Assembly: GCA_039720395.1 (NCBI GenBank)
Contig: CM077827.1
Span: forward strand, 16,221,615-16,285,614
Direction: 5' to 3'
DNA from: Liquidambar formosana
Lineage: Eukaryota > Streptophyta > Magnoliopsida > Saxifragales > Altingiaceae
Length of the DNA stretch: 64,000 nt
The notes under the pieces were generated by a model. It was given only the letters and a program-made list of their open reading frames with translations. It made no database searches and was not told the origin of the DNA. Within the stretch, counting starts at the first letter, position 1, and each line of letters begins with the position of its first letter. Shown here piece by piece: positions 54,844 through 64,000 of the stretch. Position numbers and translations under genes: made by a program.

Positions 54844-57289
54844 TGTTGTTTTACTTGTATTTTGTTTCCTAGTTATATTAGTATGTTGTAGAAGCTTCTA
54901 TAGTTAGTTACTTATTTGTTTGAGTTAGTTACTTGCTAGTTTGAGTTAGAGTTAGAGAGTAGTTATAGCTTTGGATGTCTATAAATAGTCAATTAGAGTT
55001 GGTTCAATTCAGTTTTTGAAGAATATTTCATTTTGTATGAATTGTTAAAGAGCTAAGAGCTCTTTCTCTCTCTAGAATCAAAGTTCCTTTAATTTTCCCT
55101 CACTTTATCTCTCATTTTCTCTCACTTTCTAGCATTTTCTAGCTAGAATGGATGGTTTGTTGGAGTGAGTTTCATCATTTGGTATTAGAGCACAAGGATT
55201 TCGATCCTTGTGATGATCATTTCTGCTCTATTTGCTCTTCTCCATGTGCCGTGAAGATGTGTGCATGAGCCCATCATTGATTGATTTCACCTAGGGTTTG
55301 ATCGAAATACAGCAAAACAGTCATCGCAGCCTTGCAAAGCAGCAGTCGAGTTTGTTTTCATAGCCAAAGTTCAATTCGAAGCCCTTTGTTTTGCTTCGAG
55401 GAAGTAATCTGGAGAGATGAAGCATTTCTTCTGATTGAAATTCATTCTGGACTTCTATTCTGGTGCGAATATGGAGATTGAAGCTTCAGCTGTAAACACA
55501 AGTTCTCTTGTGGTCTGATTGAAGCTTTTTGTTGCAGCAACATTCTTGTCAAAGCCTTCTTCCTGTGCAAAAATGCATTTTCGAGGTTCTTTGTGTTGGG
55601 AATCGAACAAGAGGGAAAAATCGAAGTGCGGAATATAAAAAATTTTTCTGCGATTCCCAATCCCATAAATCTAACTATGCATAACACAAAATCAAACCCT
55701 AACTACAAAGAGGGTTAGAACACTTACAGAATTTTTTGTCTTCTCCTTTTTGCTCCAAGCTTTGATTCCGGACAGCGGTGAGTGAGCAGCCCAAGTATGC
55801 TGCCTCCAACGGTATCCACACCTAGCTAGAGCTTCAAGTCCTTTCCTCCTTTTCCTTCTTGTTGCTAGTGTAGGAGAAGAGAGGAGAGAGAGAGAGGGAG
55901 GCTGGAATTTTCAGCCAGCCCTTTGGGGAGTTTCCAAAGTATGATGTCATCAAATCATTGTGTGGCTTATTTATCCACACTATAGGGCCGGCCATGAGGG
56001 GGATTTCTAACCCTAAAAGGTTTTGTGTAATTACTCTTAATTACACAATAACCCCTCTAGTTTATATCAAATATAAACTAAGCCTTTAAGAACTTTTCTT
56101 TTATTCACTTATGCCCTTTCTCTCATAGACCTTAAAGCTCTTCTTGCATGATCAATGTGTGACCCATTGGGTTCACATTATCAAGTAGTAGGAATAGCAC
56201 GAGGTGTGCACAATGGAACTCTTTCCATTTAGGGTCTAATTGGAACTCCTTCCAATTCCCTAATTGATTATAACTCACTTATATCAATTAGGGCTTCTAC
56301 TAACCATGAATAACACCTAGCATATGGTTCATAGTGTTGTCCTTAATGAGGTGAATAAGTATCTAACAAAGAACCCTTCTGTTATAGTTTATAGGTTACA
56401 ATTGCATCCTTCCTTCAACACAATGTCTCCAATTAAACTAATAGGACATGAAAGTCTGTCAAGTCCATAATTTAATTACTTTATACTCATTCGTAGATAT
56501 CAACTCATTGATGAACTCATGAAACTCTTTTCATATTCATCCTACCATGGCCATGGATTTAATGAGTTATATTATGAATGCTATATGAGACATTCTCTCT
56601 CTTTTTCCTGAGAGTGATGGATCCCTTGTTGATTACTCACATACCTTCATACACATAGCAGTAGGGCCAATGAACACCTTTGCAGACCCTGAATAGGATC
56701 TGCACTTAGTGTTATCAAACTTCTAAAGCTACATGCATAAGACAACTATGGTGTCTCAAGTCTAAGGATTACTTGTACCACTATAACAATGAGAAACTGA
56801 TTGACAGGCAGGATAAAACTCCATTCAATTTATCTCATATCTTTGGTCACATTCAGTGTACCTATTCTATTAATAGGCACCCACCTGTTGGTTGTAGTGT
56901 CTCCACACAAATAACTTCAAACTAGCTATCCTCCTATAGAGTCAACCTAACAAATGCTAGTCCTATGGTTCATTATTGTCCATCATAGTGAACCTTCAAC
57001 TAGGAATGCTTTAAGAGTTTAGTACAGAGATATCTATAGTCTCAAAATTACAACTCTTTGTAATTCCATATTCTCAACTCTAACTCCATGGACATATTAT
57101 GTAAATATAAATGATGCATATAAACATAATAGAATAAGCCCTATTATTAAATCAATAATAAATGTGACATACATAAATGAAATCAAATGATTGTTCCTAA
57201 TCCCTAAACAATCATCTCCATGATTGGCTCTAGGGCATAATCCTAACACTTTGCCGGATTGCGACATGTAACAGCTTTGTTTGGAGGAC
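54844..57289 (+). mobile_element. Truncated copia element: 5' LTR, primer site and leader
   Basis: An LTR of about 334 bp (54844-55177) starts TGTTGTTTTACTTG, has a TATA word TATAAATAGTC at about 54980 and ends TTTCATCA. It is followed by TTTGGTATTAGAGC (55178-55191), the initiator tRNA-Met primer site with one change. The leader 55192-55593 is cut by a solo LTR (55594-57248) and seems to resume at 57254 for only about 36 bp before a second copia LTR. No gag was found, so the rest is deleted. The LTR start is uncertain by a few bases because no second LTR is present. Confidence 0.7.
55594..57248 (-). mobile_element. Solo LTR of a copia family
   Basis: 1655 bp, flanked by exact CTTTG duplications (55589-55593 and 57249-57253). 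On the minus strand it starts TGTTAGGATTATGCCCTAGA and ends CGATTCCCAACA. It is the same family as the LTR at 7735-9407, with the same internal order, so the TATA region (55960-55980) and the AG-rich part (55873-55900) can be compared. It interrupts the leader of another copia element. Confidence 0.93.
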
Positions 57290-57886
57290 TGTTGGGGTTT
57301 GAATTATTTCTTTGTGACTGATCATTGTGAGGTAGTATGGAGCCTGATTGTACTGTAAGGGTAATTTGGTATTTTTGCACTTGAAACCGGTAGCCCTAGT
57401 TCTATATATGTGTTATAGTGGGGGGGGGGGGGGGGGGGGGGGGGAGGGTGGCCTTTTTAATTCTCTTGTATCTTCTTTTGCGAAAAACATAGTGAAAGTT
57501 GCAACGACTCCGTGGATGTAGGCAGAGTTTTGCCGAACAACGTAAATCTATGTTTCTTGTGTGTTCTTGATTTTTCGTTTCTGCGTTTATTATCATACCT
57601 TGTGAATCCTAGGTTAGGGAAAAATTCCTAACAACTAGTATCAAAGCTTTGGCTTCGAGTGGGAGCGATGGCTACAGACGAAGGGAAAGTCAAGATCGAA
57701 AAGTTCGATGGCATGGACTTTGGGTTCTGGAAGATGCAGATCGAAGATTATTTATCAAAAAAATCTGTATAAACCTCTTTCAGGGAAGAAACCAGATGAC
57801 GTGAAGGAAGAATGGAAGCTTCTCGACAAACAGATGCTTGGGGTTATTCGATTGTAGTTGGCTCATAGCACTGCGTTCAAGGACTT
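57290..57886 (+). mobile_element. Second truncated copia 5' end
   Basis: The LTR runs from TGTTGGGGTTTG (57290) to ATTCCTAACA (57633), 344 bp, with a TATA word CTATATATGTG at about 57402 and a 25-G run. The primer site ACTAGTATCAAAGC follows (a decayed GGTATCAGAGC), then a gag start. The element is cut at about 57886 within gag. Confidence 0.75.
57668..57886 (+). pseudogene. copia gag N-terminus, truncated and shifted
   Basis: ATG 57668 opens MATDEGKVKIEKFDGMDFGF WKMQIEDYL; a 1-base shift follows the A-run near 57757, after which LYKPLSGKKPDDVKEEWKLL and DKQMLGVIRL can be read up to a stop near 57857. This is the start of the gag of Tnt1-like copia elements (KFDG...FWKMQIEDYL). Only about 70 codons remain of the usual several hundred. 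Confidence 0.88.
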
Positions 57887-57899
57887 AAATATCCATATC

Positions 57900-58646
57900 A
57901 ATGGATATATCGACGGTCCAAAAATACGGATATATCGGATTTATCGATGGATATATCGAAAATTTCGATATCGATTAAGAGATATGATGGATATTGTAAA
58001 TTAAACATGTATATTTTCATTGAAACTCTAGAAACAATTAGTAGATTTGTATAGATAATCGCAAAGAGAAGAAAAAAGAAGAAAGAAATAAAGAGAAAGA
58101 AAGATGGCTGAAAAAGAGAGCTTAGGGTTAGGGTTCTCTCCCTTAAACATGGGCGAAGCCAGAGAGAAGTGAGGTGGGGTAGTTGCCTCACCTGAACTTT
58201 TTTTTTTCCCGTTCTTATACCTTAAAAGTGTTTGGAAATTTTATATTTACCATCTCCTAATGATTTTAACTCCTATTATTATTCTTTCCCACACCTCTCA
58301 TTTATTTCTTCCTCCATATAAAACCCTCAATCCCCAACACCCAATCTCTAATTCCCTCTCTCTCTTGAATTTTTTTTTTTTTCTATTTTATCATTGAATT
58401 ATAAATTTTTGGAAATTTTTTTTACCTCAAAATTAAAAAGATGTGAAATTTTTTGAACTAAAGATTCTTTAATTTTTTAAATTAGGATAGAGTACTAATA
58501 ACAACAGACCATAGTTCGCCTCCCCTAAACTCAATTCCTAGCTTCGCCCCTGCCCTTAAACAATATTATTTATACTAATATCAGTACAATGACTTAAATA
58601 CCCTTAAGCTTGCTACAGATCAATAAGAACCGACTATTTTCCAACA
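57900..58646 (-). repeat. 3' LTR of the minus-strand copia element
   Basis: It starts TGTTGGAAAATAG at 58646 directly after the polypurine tract. The far end is estimated near 57900, because copia gag sequence of a different element stops at about 57886. Without the MITE it is roughly 340 bp. The last 100 bp are filled with GATATATCG-type words. The exact terminus and duplication cannot be fixed without the 5' LTR. Confidence 0.6.
58148..58552. mobile_element. hAT-type MITE, 405 bp
   Basis: The ends are CATGGGCGAAGCCAG on the left and CTAGCTTCGCCCCTG on the right, imperfect inverted repeats around GGGCGAAGC. An exact 8-bp duplication CCCTTAAA flanks it (58140-58147 and 58553-58560). Subterminal GAGGTGGGGTAGTTGCCTC is itself a small inverted repeat. 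Ends of the form CAGGGGCGGAGCCAG are known from plant hAT MITEs. It is non-coding. Confidence 0.92.
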
Positions 58647-58653
58647 CTCCCCC

Positions 58654-59217
58654 TCAAGCTGGTGCAAAGATATCACACATACCCAGCTTGCTTAAGAAAG
58701 TATGGAAGACTCTACTTACTACTCCTTTGGTTAAGATATCTGCTAATTGATCTCCTGTTTGAACATAAAGCATACAAAGCACTCCAGAATTCAATTTTCC
58801 CTTAATGAAATGTCGGTCAACTTCAATGTGCTTGGTCCTGTTATGTTGCACTAGATTGTGAGCAATGTTAATTGCGGCTTTATTGTTACAATACGATCTC
58901 ATAGGGTCATTACTATCAAAACCAAGTTCTTTCAACAAGATCTTGAACCACAGAAGTTCACAAACTTCATAAGCCATGGCTCTAAACTCAGCCTCAACAC
59001 TCAATCTAGCCACAACCGCCTGTTTCTTACTACGCCGGGTCACAAGATTGCCTCCCACAAAAGTACAATAACCAGAAGTAAACCTGTGATTTGTAACTAA
59101 GCCAGCCCAATCAACATCTGTATATGATTCAACTCTCAAGTGATCATGCTTAGAAAATAGCAATCCCTTTCCCGGAGCAGATTTTAAATAACGAAGGATC
59201 CGATGAACAACCCCCAC
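58654..59217 (-). pseudogene. copia RNase H, copy 1
   Basis: 187 codons. SYTDVDWAG (first Asp present), RFTSGYCTFVGGNLV, VEAEFRAM (Glu present), YCNNKAAIN (Asp changed to Asn), RTKHIEVDRHFIKGKL and DQLADILTKG can be read. The loss of the Asp in YCDN removes one metal-binding residue. It ends at the polypurine tract, as copia pol does. Confidence 0.88.
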
Positions 59218-59330
59218 ATGAGACTCTCAAGGTGAATGCATAAATTGACTTACTGAGCTAACTGCATAGGCAATGTCTGGACGAGTGTGGGACAAATAAA
59301 TCAATTTACCAACTAACCTTTGATATCTGC

Positions 59331-59531
59331 CTATGTCAACCAATATGCCCTCAATATGCCCTTAGCATCTTCCCTCAATTTGTAGTTCGACTCTACATGA
59401 GTATCAATGGGTTTGTAGCCTAGCATCCCGGTTTCTTTAAGAAAATCTATGATATACTTTCTTTGAGAAATGAAAATACCTTTTTGGGATCTAGCTACTT
59501 CAATACCAAAAAAATACTTCAAATTTCCCAA
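59331..59531 (-). pseudogene. copia RT C-terminal block, copy 1
   Basis: [20 protein letters not shown] and ISQRKYIIDFLKETGML, then ESNYKLRED. This is the connection between RT and RNase H of copia pol. A stop and shift near 59330 separate it from the RNase H of the same unit; upstream it is fused to LTR sequence of unit 2. Confidence 0.8.
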
Positions 59532-59600
59532 GTCCTTTATCTCAAATTCTTTAGCAAGGTATCAGTACAATAACTTAAATACCTTTAAGCTTACTACAGA

Positions 59601-60143
59601 TCAATAAGAACCGACTATTTTCCAACACTCCCCCTCAAGCTGGTGAGAAGATATCACACATGCCCAACTACTTAAGAAAGTATGGAAGACTCTATTTGCT
59701 ACTCCTTTGGTTAAGATATCTGCTAATTGATCTCCTGTTTGAACATAAAGCATACAAAGCACTCCAGAATTCAATTTTTCCTTAATAAAATGTCGGTCAA
59801 CTTCAATGTGCTTGGTCCTGTTATGTTGCACTAGATTGTGAGCAATGTTAATTGCAGCTTTATTGTCACAATACGATCTCATAGGGTCATTACTATCAAA
59901 ACCAAGTTCTTTCAACAAGGTCTTCAACCACAGAAGTTCACAAACTCCATGAGTCATGGCTCTAAACTGAGCCTTAGCACTCAATCTAGCCACAACCGCC
60001 TGTTTCTTACTACGCCAGGTCACAAGATTGCCTCCCACAAAAGTACAATAACCAGAAGTAAACCTGCGATCTGTAACTAAGCCAACCCAACCAGCATCTG
60101 TATATGATTCAACTCTCAAGTGATCATGCTTAAAAAATAGCAA
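59601..60143 (-). pseudogene. copia RNase H, copy 2
   Basis: Second copy of the same domain. SYTDAGWVG has Gly where copy 1 has Asp, AKAQFRAM has Gln instead of the catalytic Glu, and YCDNKAAIN retains the Asp lost in copy 1. RTKHIEVDRHFIKEKL and DQLADILTKG are kept. The reading frame then runs into LTR sequence after a 1-base deletion, ending GECWKIVGSY. Confidence 0.88.
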
Positions 60144-61175
60144 TCCCTTTCCCGGAGCAAATTTTAAATAACGAAGGATTCGATGAACAACCTTGATATG
60201 AGACTCTCAAGGTGAATGCATAAACTGACTTATTAAGCTAACTGCATAGGCAATGTCTAGACAAGTGTGGGACAAGTAAATCAATTTACCAACTAACCCT
60301 TGATATCTGCCTGTGTCAACCAATATGCCCTCAATATGCCCTCAATATCTTCCCTCAATTTGTAGTTTGGCTCCACAAGAGTATCAATGGGTTTGCAGCC
60401 TAGCATCCTAGTTTTTTTAAGAAGATCTAGGACGTACTTTCTTCAAGAAATGAAAATACCTTTTTGGGATCTAGCTACTTCAATGCCAAAAAAATACTTC
60501 AAATTTCCCAAGTCCTTTATCTCAAATTCTCTAGCAAGACATTTCTTCAATTTCTGTATTTCCTCCTAATCATCCCCTGTTAGCACAATATCATCAACAT
60601 ATACAATAAGAGCTATTACCTTTACTTGAGAAGAGTGCTTAATGAACAAGGTATGATCTCCCTGACTTTGTTTAAAGTCAAATTTTAGCATAGCTCGAGT
60701 AAATCTCTCAAACCACACTCGAAGAGATTGCTTTAACCCATATAAAGCCTTCTTTAATTTTCATACCTTCCCTCTAGTTGTAGAATATTCAAAACCTTGA
60801 GGGACATCCATGTACACTTCCTCCTCTAGATCTCCATGAAGGAAAGCATTTTTATCATCAAACTGATGAAGAGCCCATCCAAATTTGGCAGCTAAAGAAA
60901 ATAAAACTCAGATAGAGTTCATTTTAGCAACGGGAGCAAATGTCTCTTCATAGTCAATACCATAGGTTTGTGTAAAACCTTTTGCCACCAATCTAGCCTT
61001 ATACCTTCCAACAGAACCATCAGCCTTATGTTTCACTGTGAATACCCATTTACATCCAACTATCTTCTTCCCCACAGGTAACTCAAGTAAATCCCAGGTT
61101 TTATTTTTCTAAAGAGCTGTCATCTCTTCACACATAGCTTCCTTCCATTTTGGATCACCAAGTGCATCCTGTAAA
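60144..61175 (-). pseudogene. copia reverse transcriptase
   Basis: On the minus strand: [15 protein letters not shown] and [20 protein letters not shown] with APVAKMNS, a stop, [20 protein letters not shown] (usual DVKNAFL is changed), ALYGLKQSLRVWFERF, and the catalytic YVDDIVLTGDD at about 60580-60612. [15 protein letters not shown] of unit 2 follows. Stops near 61110, 60908, 60763 and 60566 break it. Confidence 0.88.
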
Positions 61176-62330
61176 TTGTTAGGAATAGACACAAAAGACA
61201 ATTGGGATACAAAAGTATAGAAAGATGGAGAAAGGCTATGATAAGAAACAAAATTAGAAATAAGGTGTTATGTACAAGATTTAACCCCTTTACGAAGAGC
61301 AATAGGAATATCAGAATCATCAACAGTAACAGGAGTAGATATGGTATTACCTGAGTCCAAGGATGACGATGGGCCATGGGGAAGAGAGATAGTCTTGTCT
61401 TTCTGTCTCCTTGAGTAAACCTTTAAATCTTTGAAAAGAAGACGATCCTTGTTATCGTTCCTCTGTTCTTCCAAGCATTGAGATTGAATAGGAAGTAGAA
61501 TTAGAATTAGAGAGAGATATGAGCGTAGGAAGTACTTGAGACTCCTCTTCACTACTATTCTCCCCCGAAGAGAAGTGTGGGAAGGAGAAAAATATGACAA
61601 AGACTCAAGAAATGTCAAATCCATGGAAAAAAACCTTTTCCCTAAGGGAGGATGGTAACATTTATACCCCTTCTAAGTAGGTGAATACCCCAAGAAAATG
61701 CATTTGAGAGCTCGAGGTTCTAACTTACTTTAAGCTTGGCGAGGAACATGGACAAAGCAGACACACCCAAAGACACGAGGAGGAACAATAAAGGAAGTAG
61801 AAGAAAATGGAGATAAAAGATCAATCGATGCCTTGTGCCTAAGAACTCTAGATAGCATCCCATTCATTAAATACGCTACAGTAAGCACAGCGACTCTCCA
61901 GTATAATTTAGGAACATGCATAGAGAACAATAGAGCCCTAGCTACCTTAAGAAGATGGCGATTTTTCCTCTCAGCAACCCTATTTTGTTGAGTATCCACA
62001 CAAGAAATCTGATGAATAATACCATGATCTTGAAAATAGGATCGAAGACCCCCATAAATATACTCACCCCCATTATCAGAACGAACAATCTTAATAGAGG
62101 TATTAAATTTATTGAGCACCATCTAATGAAAAGTTTGAAAACAAGAGAAAACATCACTTTTTTCCTTTAACAGGTACACCCATGTAATTCTAGAGAAATC
62201 ATCAATAAAAGTAACAAACCATCAAATGCCAAATAATGTGGTAACTCGGGAAGGACTCCATACACCAAAGTGTACTATAGTAAAAGGCAAATCACTTCTA
62301 TTCAAACTAGGTGGAAAGGAAGTACGATGA
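61176..62330 (-). pseudogene. copia integrase core and C-terminal part
   Basis: The frame shows IKIVRSDNGGEY (second catalytic Asp), then CVDTQQNRVAERKNRHLL, in which the catalytic Glu is kept while the usual Q-Q-N-G-V has Arg for Gly. YLMNGMLSRVL and PPRVFGCVCFVHVP follow, and FLGYSPT after a stop at 61730. The part with the first catalytic Asp (above 62130) is broken by stops. The piece to 61268 is variable linker. Confidence 0.82.
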
Positions 62331-62357
62331 TGTTTCGCAAGTTCACACACTTCACAA

Positions 62358-63368
62358 TTAAATTGAGAAACATTTATTCCAAAAAACAATGAGGGAAAAA
62401 TGCATTAAAGTAAGAAAAAAAAGGGACACCCTTCTATGCCAGAGCCAAAGCTTATCCTTAGAAGCATCACATCTCTCAGAATGATGTGCATCTTGAATCC
62501 AATCATTATCTTTGACAGTAAGATTCAAAAAGTAAAGACCATCTCTCACGCTACCATTGCCAATCGTCCTCCTCGTGACTAGGTCCTGGAAAACACAATA
62601 AGAAGGATAAAAGGTTAAGCTACAATTTAGATCAACAGTGATGTGACTAATGGACAATAGATTGGTAGAAAAGTTAGGAACATGCAAAACTAAAAGGGAC
62701 ATATCAGGGTTAATAGAAATTGAACCTTTCCATGACATAGACGACAAAGAACCATTAGCAAGCCTAACTTTATCCCTGCCTGAACAAGTGTTACAAGAAT
62801 GAAACAAAGTTGACAAACCAATCATATAATCAAAAGCACCAAAGTCAATGATCCAAGGACAGTAAAAAGATTTACTGGATGCACTTAAGGAGGTAACAAA
62901 ATTACTTGAGTGAGCAAAAAAGGTAGACGCAGTGGCTGATGTCTCTAGTTGTGACATAAGACGTTTGAAAGTGTCAATCTTTGCCTTAGTAAGAGTGCTA
63001 GGCTCAAAAGTAGAAGTCCCAGATGGAAATGGAGTGCGAAGAAGAGATTCTACAGTAGTACTATAGTGAGCAAGAGACCGAGGTAAACCACCAGAACGAC
63101 CTCTCTTTCCTCTGATAGGGGTGACCATAAAGCCTCCAACAAGTCTCTCTAGTATGCCTCGATTTACAATGATCACAAAAGAGTTTATCTTTCTCATCAA
63201 AAACAGACTCAATTGTTTTACCCCCATCACGACTCTGCTGACCTCCTTTATTGTCTCGTTGAGAAGTAGTAGCAAGTGGAGCATTACACCCCTTCTACTC
63301 TCTTCACTCTGAACATAGGTATATACACCCCTAAGTGAAGGAAGAGGCTCCTTTCCCAAAATTTGCAC
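62358..63368 (-). pseudogene. copia gag C-terminus, protease and gag-pre-integrase
   Basis: The 336-codon frame mixes true and shifted frames. WIIDFGAFDYMIG (about 62825-62865) is the protease site, with the usual D-S-G changed to D-F-G. LSISHITVDLNCSLTF and KLWLWHRR mark the start of the gag-pre-integrase domain. In the alternative frame near 63160-63200 a CxxC knuckle remnant (FCDHCKS...) is visible. Substitutions in the catalytic site show loss of function. Confidence 0.75.
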
Positions 63369-63963
63369 CCGAATCTAATCATACTCATCTCTCCGTCCAA
63401 ATAAAAAATCAAAAAACCGTTCCTGCTCAACAAGCTAATTAAACTTCAAAGTGTCTGCAGGATCCTCAGCCTGAAAATTCTGACAATAATCTAATTCTTG
63501 CTACAATCCTCTAAGAGTGTGAAAATAAGTAGATAAAGACATATCCTTCTGAGTGGTCTCATGAATCCGACGCTTCAGATCAAAAATCTGTGCTACGTTC
63601 CCCATCTTAGAATAAGTTTACGCTGCTGCATCCCAAACCTCCTTTGCGGTGCGCACAAGTAAATAACCATTACTAACTGCAGGTGTCACTAAGTGTAGAA
63701 GCCATGACATAATGATTGAATTTTCTGAATCCCATTTTATCATACGAAGGATCATTTACCGCAGGCTCCGTCACCTTGCCAGTCAAATAACTGATTTTCC
63801 CTTTACTCTTAATGTACAAAGTTGCTAACCGAGACCAGGCTAAATAATTGAGCCCATCTAGCTTCACCGTTGTGATTTGGAGAGTACGGTTATCATTAGT
63901 GGGTACATACTAACCCATCCCCCCACTTTGATAGCTTTCAGAGGTCTGGCTCACTTTTGACAT
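63369..63963 (-). pseudogene. copia gag N-terminus
   Basis: ATG 63963 opens MSKVSQTSESYQ, with a stop after about 16 codons. KLDGLNYLAWS and KGKISYLTGKVTEP (63867 on) are the UBN2-type copia gag start; WLL..VTPAVSNGYLLV, AKEVWDAA and TYSKMGN follow in shifted frames. The element's 5' LTR and primer site are outside the window. Confidence 0.82.
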
Positions 63964-64000
63964 CTTGTGAACAGGCACTCAACCACTCTAAATAGCCCCA

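Larger units (their letters stand above)
58581..60542 (-). repeat. 981-bp tandem duplication of pol end and LTR edge
   Basis: Unit 1 (58581-59561) and unit 2 (59562-60542) are head to tail with a few percent difference by eye. Each contains, on the minus strand, the RT C-terminal block, RNase H, the polypurine tract and the first 66 bp of the LTR. The join at 59561 fuses AGCAAG in pol to LTR sequence. No obvious homology at the join suggests end joining or unequal exchange at short matches. Confidence 0.92.
57900..64000 (-). mobile_element. copia element running off the window (minus strand)
   Basis: On the minus strand, from the right edge: gag from ATG 63963, knuckle and protease remnant, integrase, RT, RNase H (duplicated), polypurine tract CTTGAGGGGGAG and an LTR start TGTTGGAAAATAG at 58646. 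The 5' LTR lies beyond base 64000. All coding parts contain stops. A hAT-type MITE sits in the LTR, and a 981-bp tandem duplication covers the pol end and the LTR edge. Confidence 0.88.

Noticed and set aside
1..64000. tRNA, rRNA or organelle-derived genes
   Set aside because: No cloverleaf with A and B boxes or rRNA core sequence was noticed on either strand; only tRNA-complementary primer sites were seen.
1..64000. A novel multi-gene system (defence, metabolic cluster or virus)
   Set aside because: All coding remnants belong to retrotransposons, LINEs or isolated host gene pieces; no group of unknown intact genes is present.

Overview
This window reads as nuclear DNA of a flowering plant, from a repeat-rich region between genes. 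The evidence is a dense, nested set of plant-type Ty1/copia and Ty3/gypsy LTR retrotransposons with plant primer-binding sites, a plant L1-type LINE, hAT-like and foldback MITEs, and remnants of plant genes (a DUF761 protein, a bL28m-like mitochondrial ribosomal protein, the C-terminus of a bHLH factor). The species cannot be named from what is visible. Only one reading frame looks like an intact host gene: the small DUF761 gene at 40179-40538 (minus).

Layout. 1-2556: AT-rich DNA of unknown origin with hairpin-forming telo-box pairs and a tandem duplication. 2562-4067: gypsy-type solo LTR with an exact 5-bp target duplication, carrying three 60-bp near-palindromes. 4073-9407: badly decayed copia element (plus) with its 3' LTR. 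9408-24685: a Tat/Ogre-like gypsy element (plus) that is mostly 3' non-coding tandem arrays plus a 3' LTR, split at GTTAT by a full-length Sirevirus-type copia element (11277-21131, minus). 24686-34811: a second Tat-like internal region and three LTR pieces of one family in opposing orientations, forming a large inverted repeat. 36027-40154: a 4.1-kb non-coding LTR element (LARD-like) inserted 24 bp beyond the DUF761 stop codon. 42994-43473: C-terminal coding block of a bL28m-like gene. 44140-50735: LINE remnants, one split by a 667-bp hAT-type MITE. 51002-51524: foldback MITE. 54248-54490: bHLH fragment. 54844-57886: two truncated copia 5' ends, one split by a solo LTR of the same family as the LTR at 7735-9407. 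57900-64000: a third copia element (minus) containing a hAT-type MITE in its LTR and a tandem duplication of its RNase H segment.

How the parts relate. Nesting gives an order of events: the Tat element predates the Sirevirus; LINE ORF1 predates its MITE; the copia 5' end at 54844 predates the solo LTR at 55594. Exact target duplications were read for six insertions: GTATA, GTTAT, GAAGG, CTTTG, GTGGTGAC and CCCTTAAA. No operon-like or defence-like system was found. The most unusual signals are regulatory or structural: duplicated long palindromes in the solo LTR, a palindrome array plus TATA motif in front of the extra ORF of the Sirevirus that repeats the LTR promoter layout, TATA boxes in stem arms that differ but stay complementary between two LTR copies, and an RNase H duplication whose copies lost different catalytic residues.
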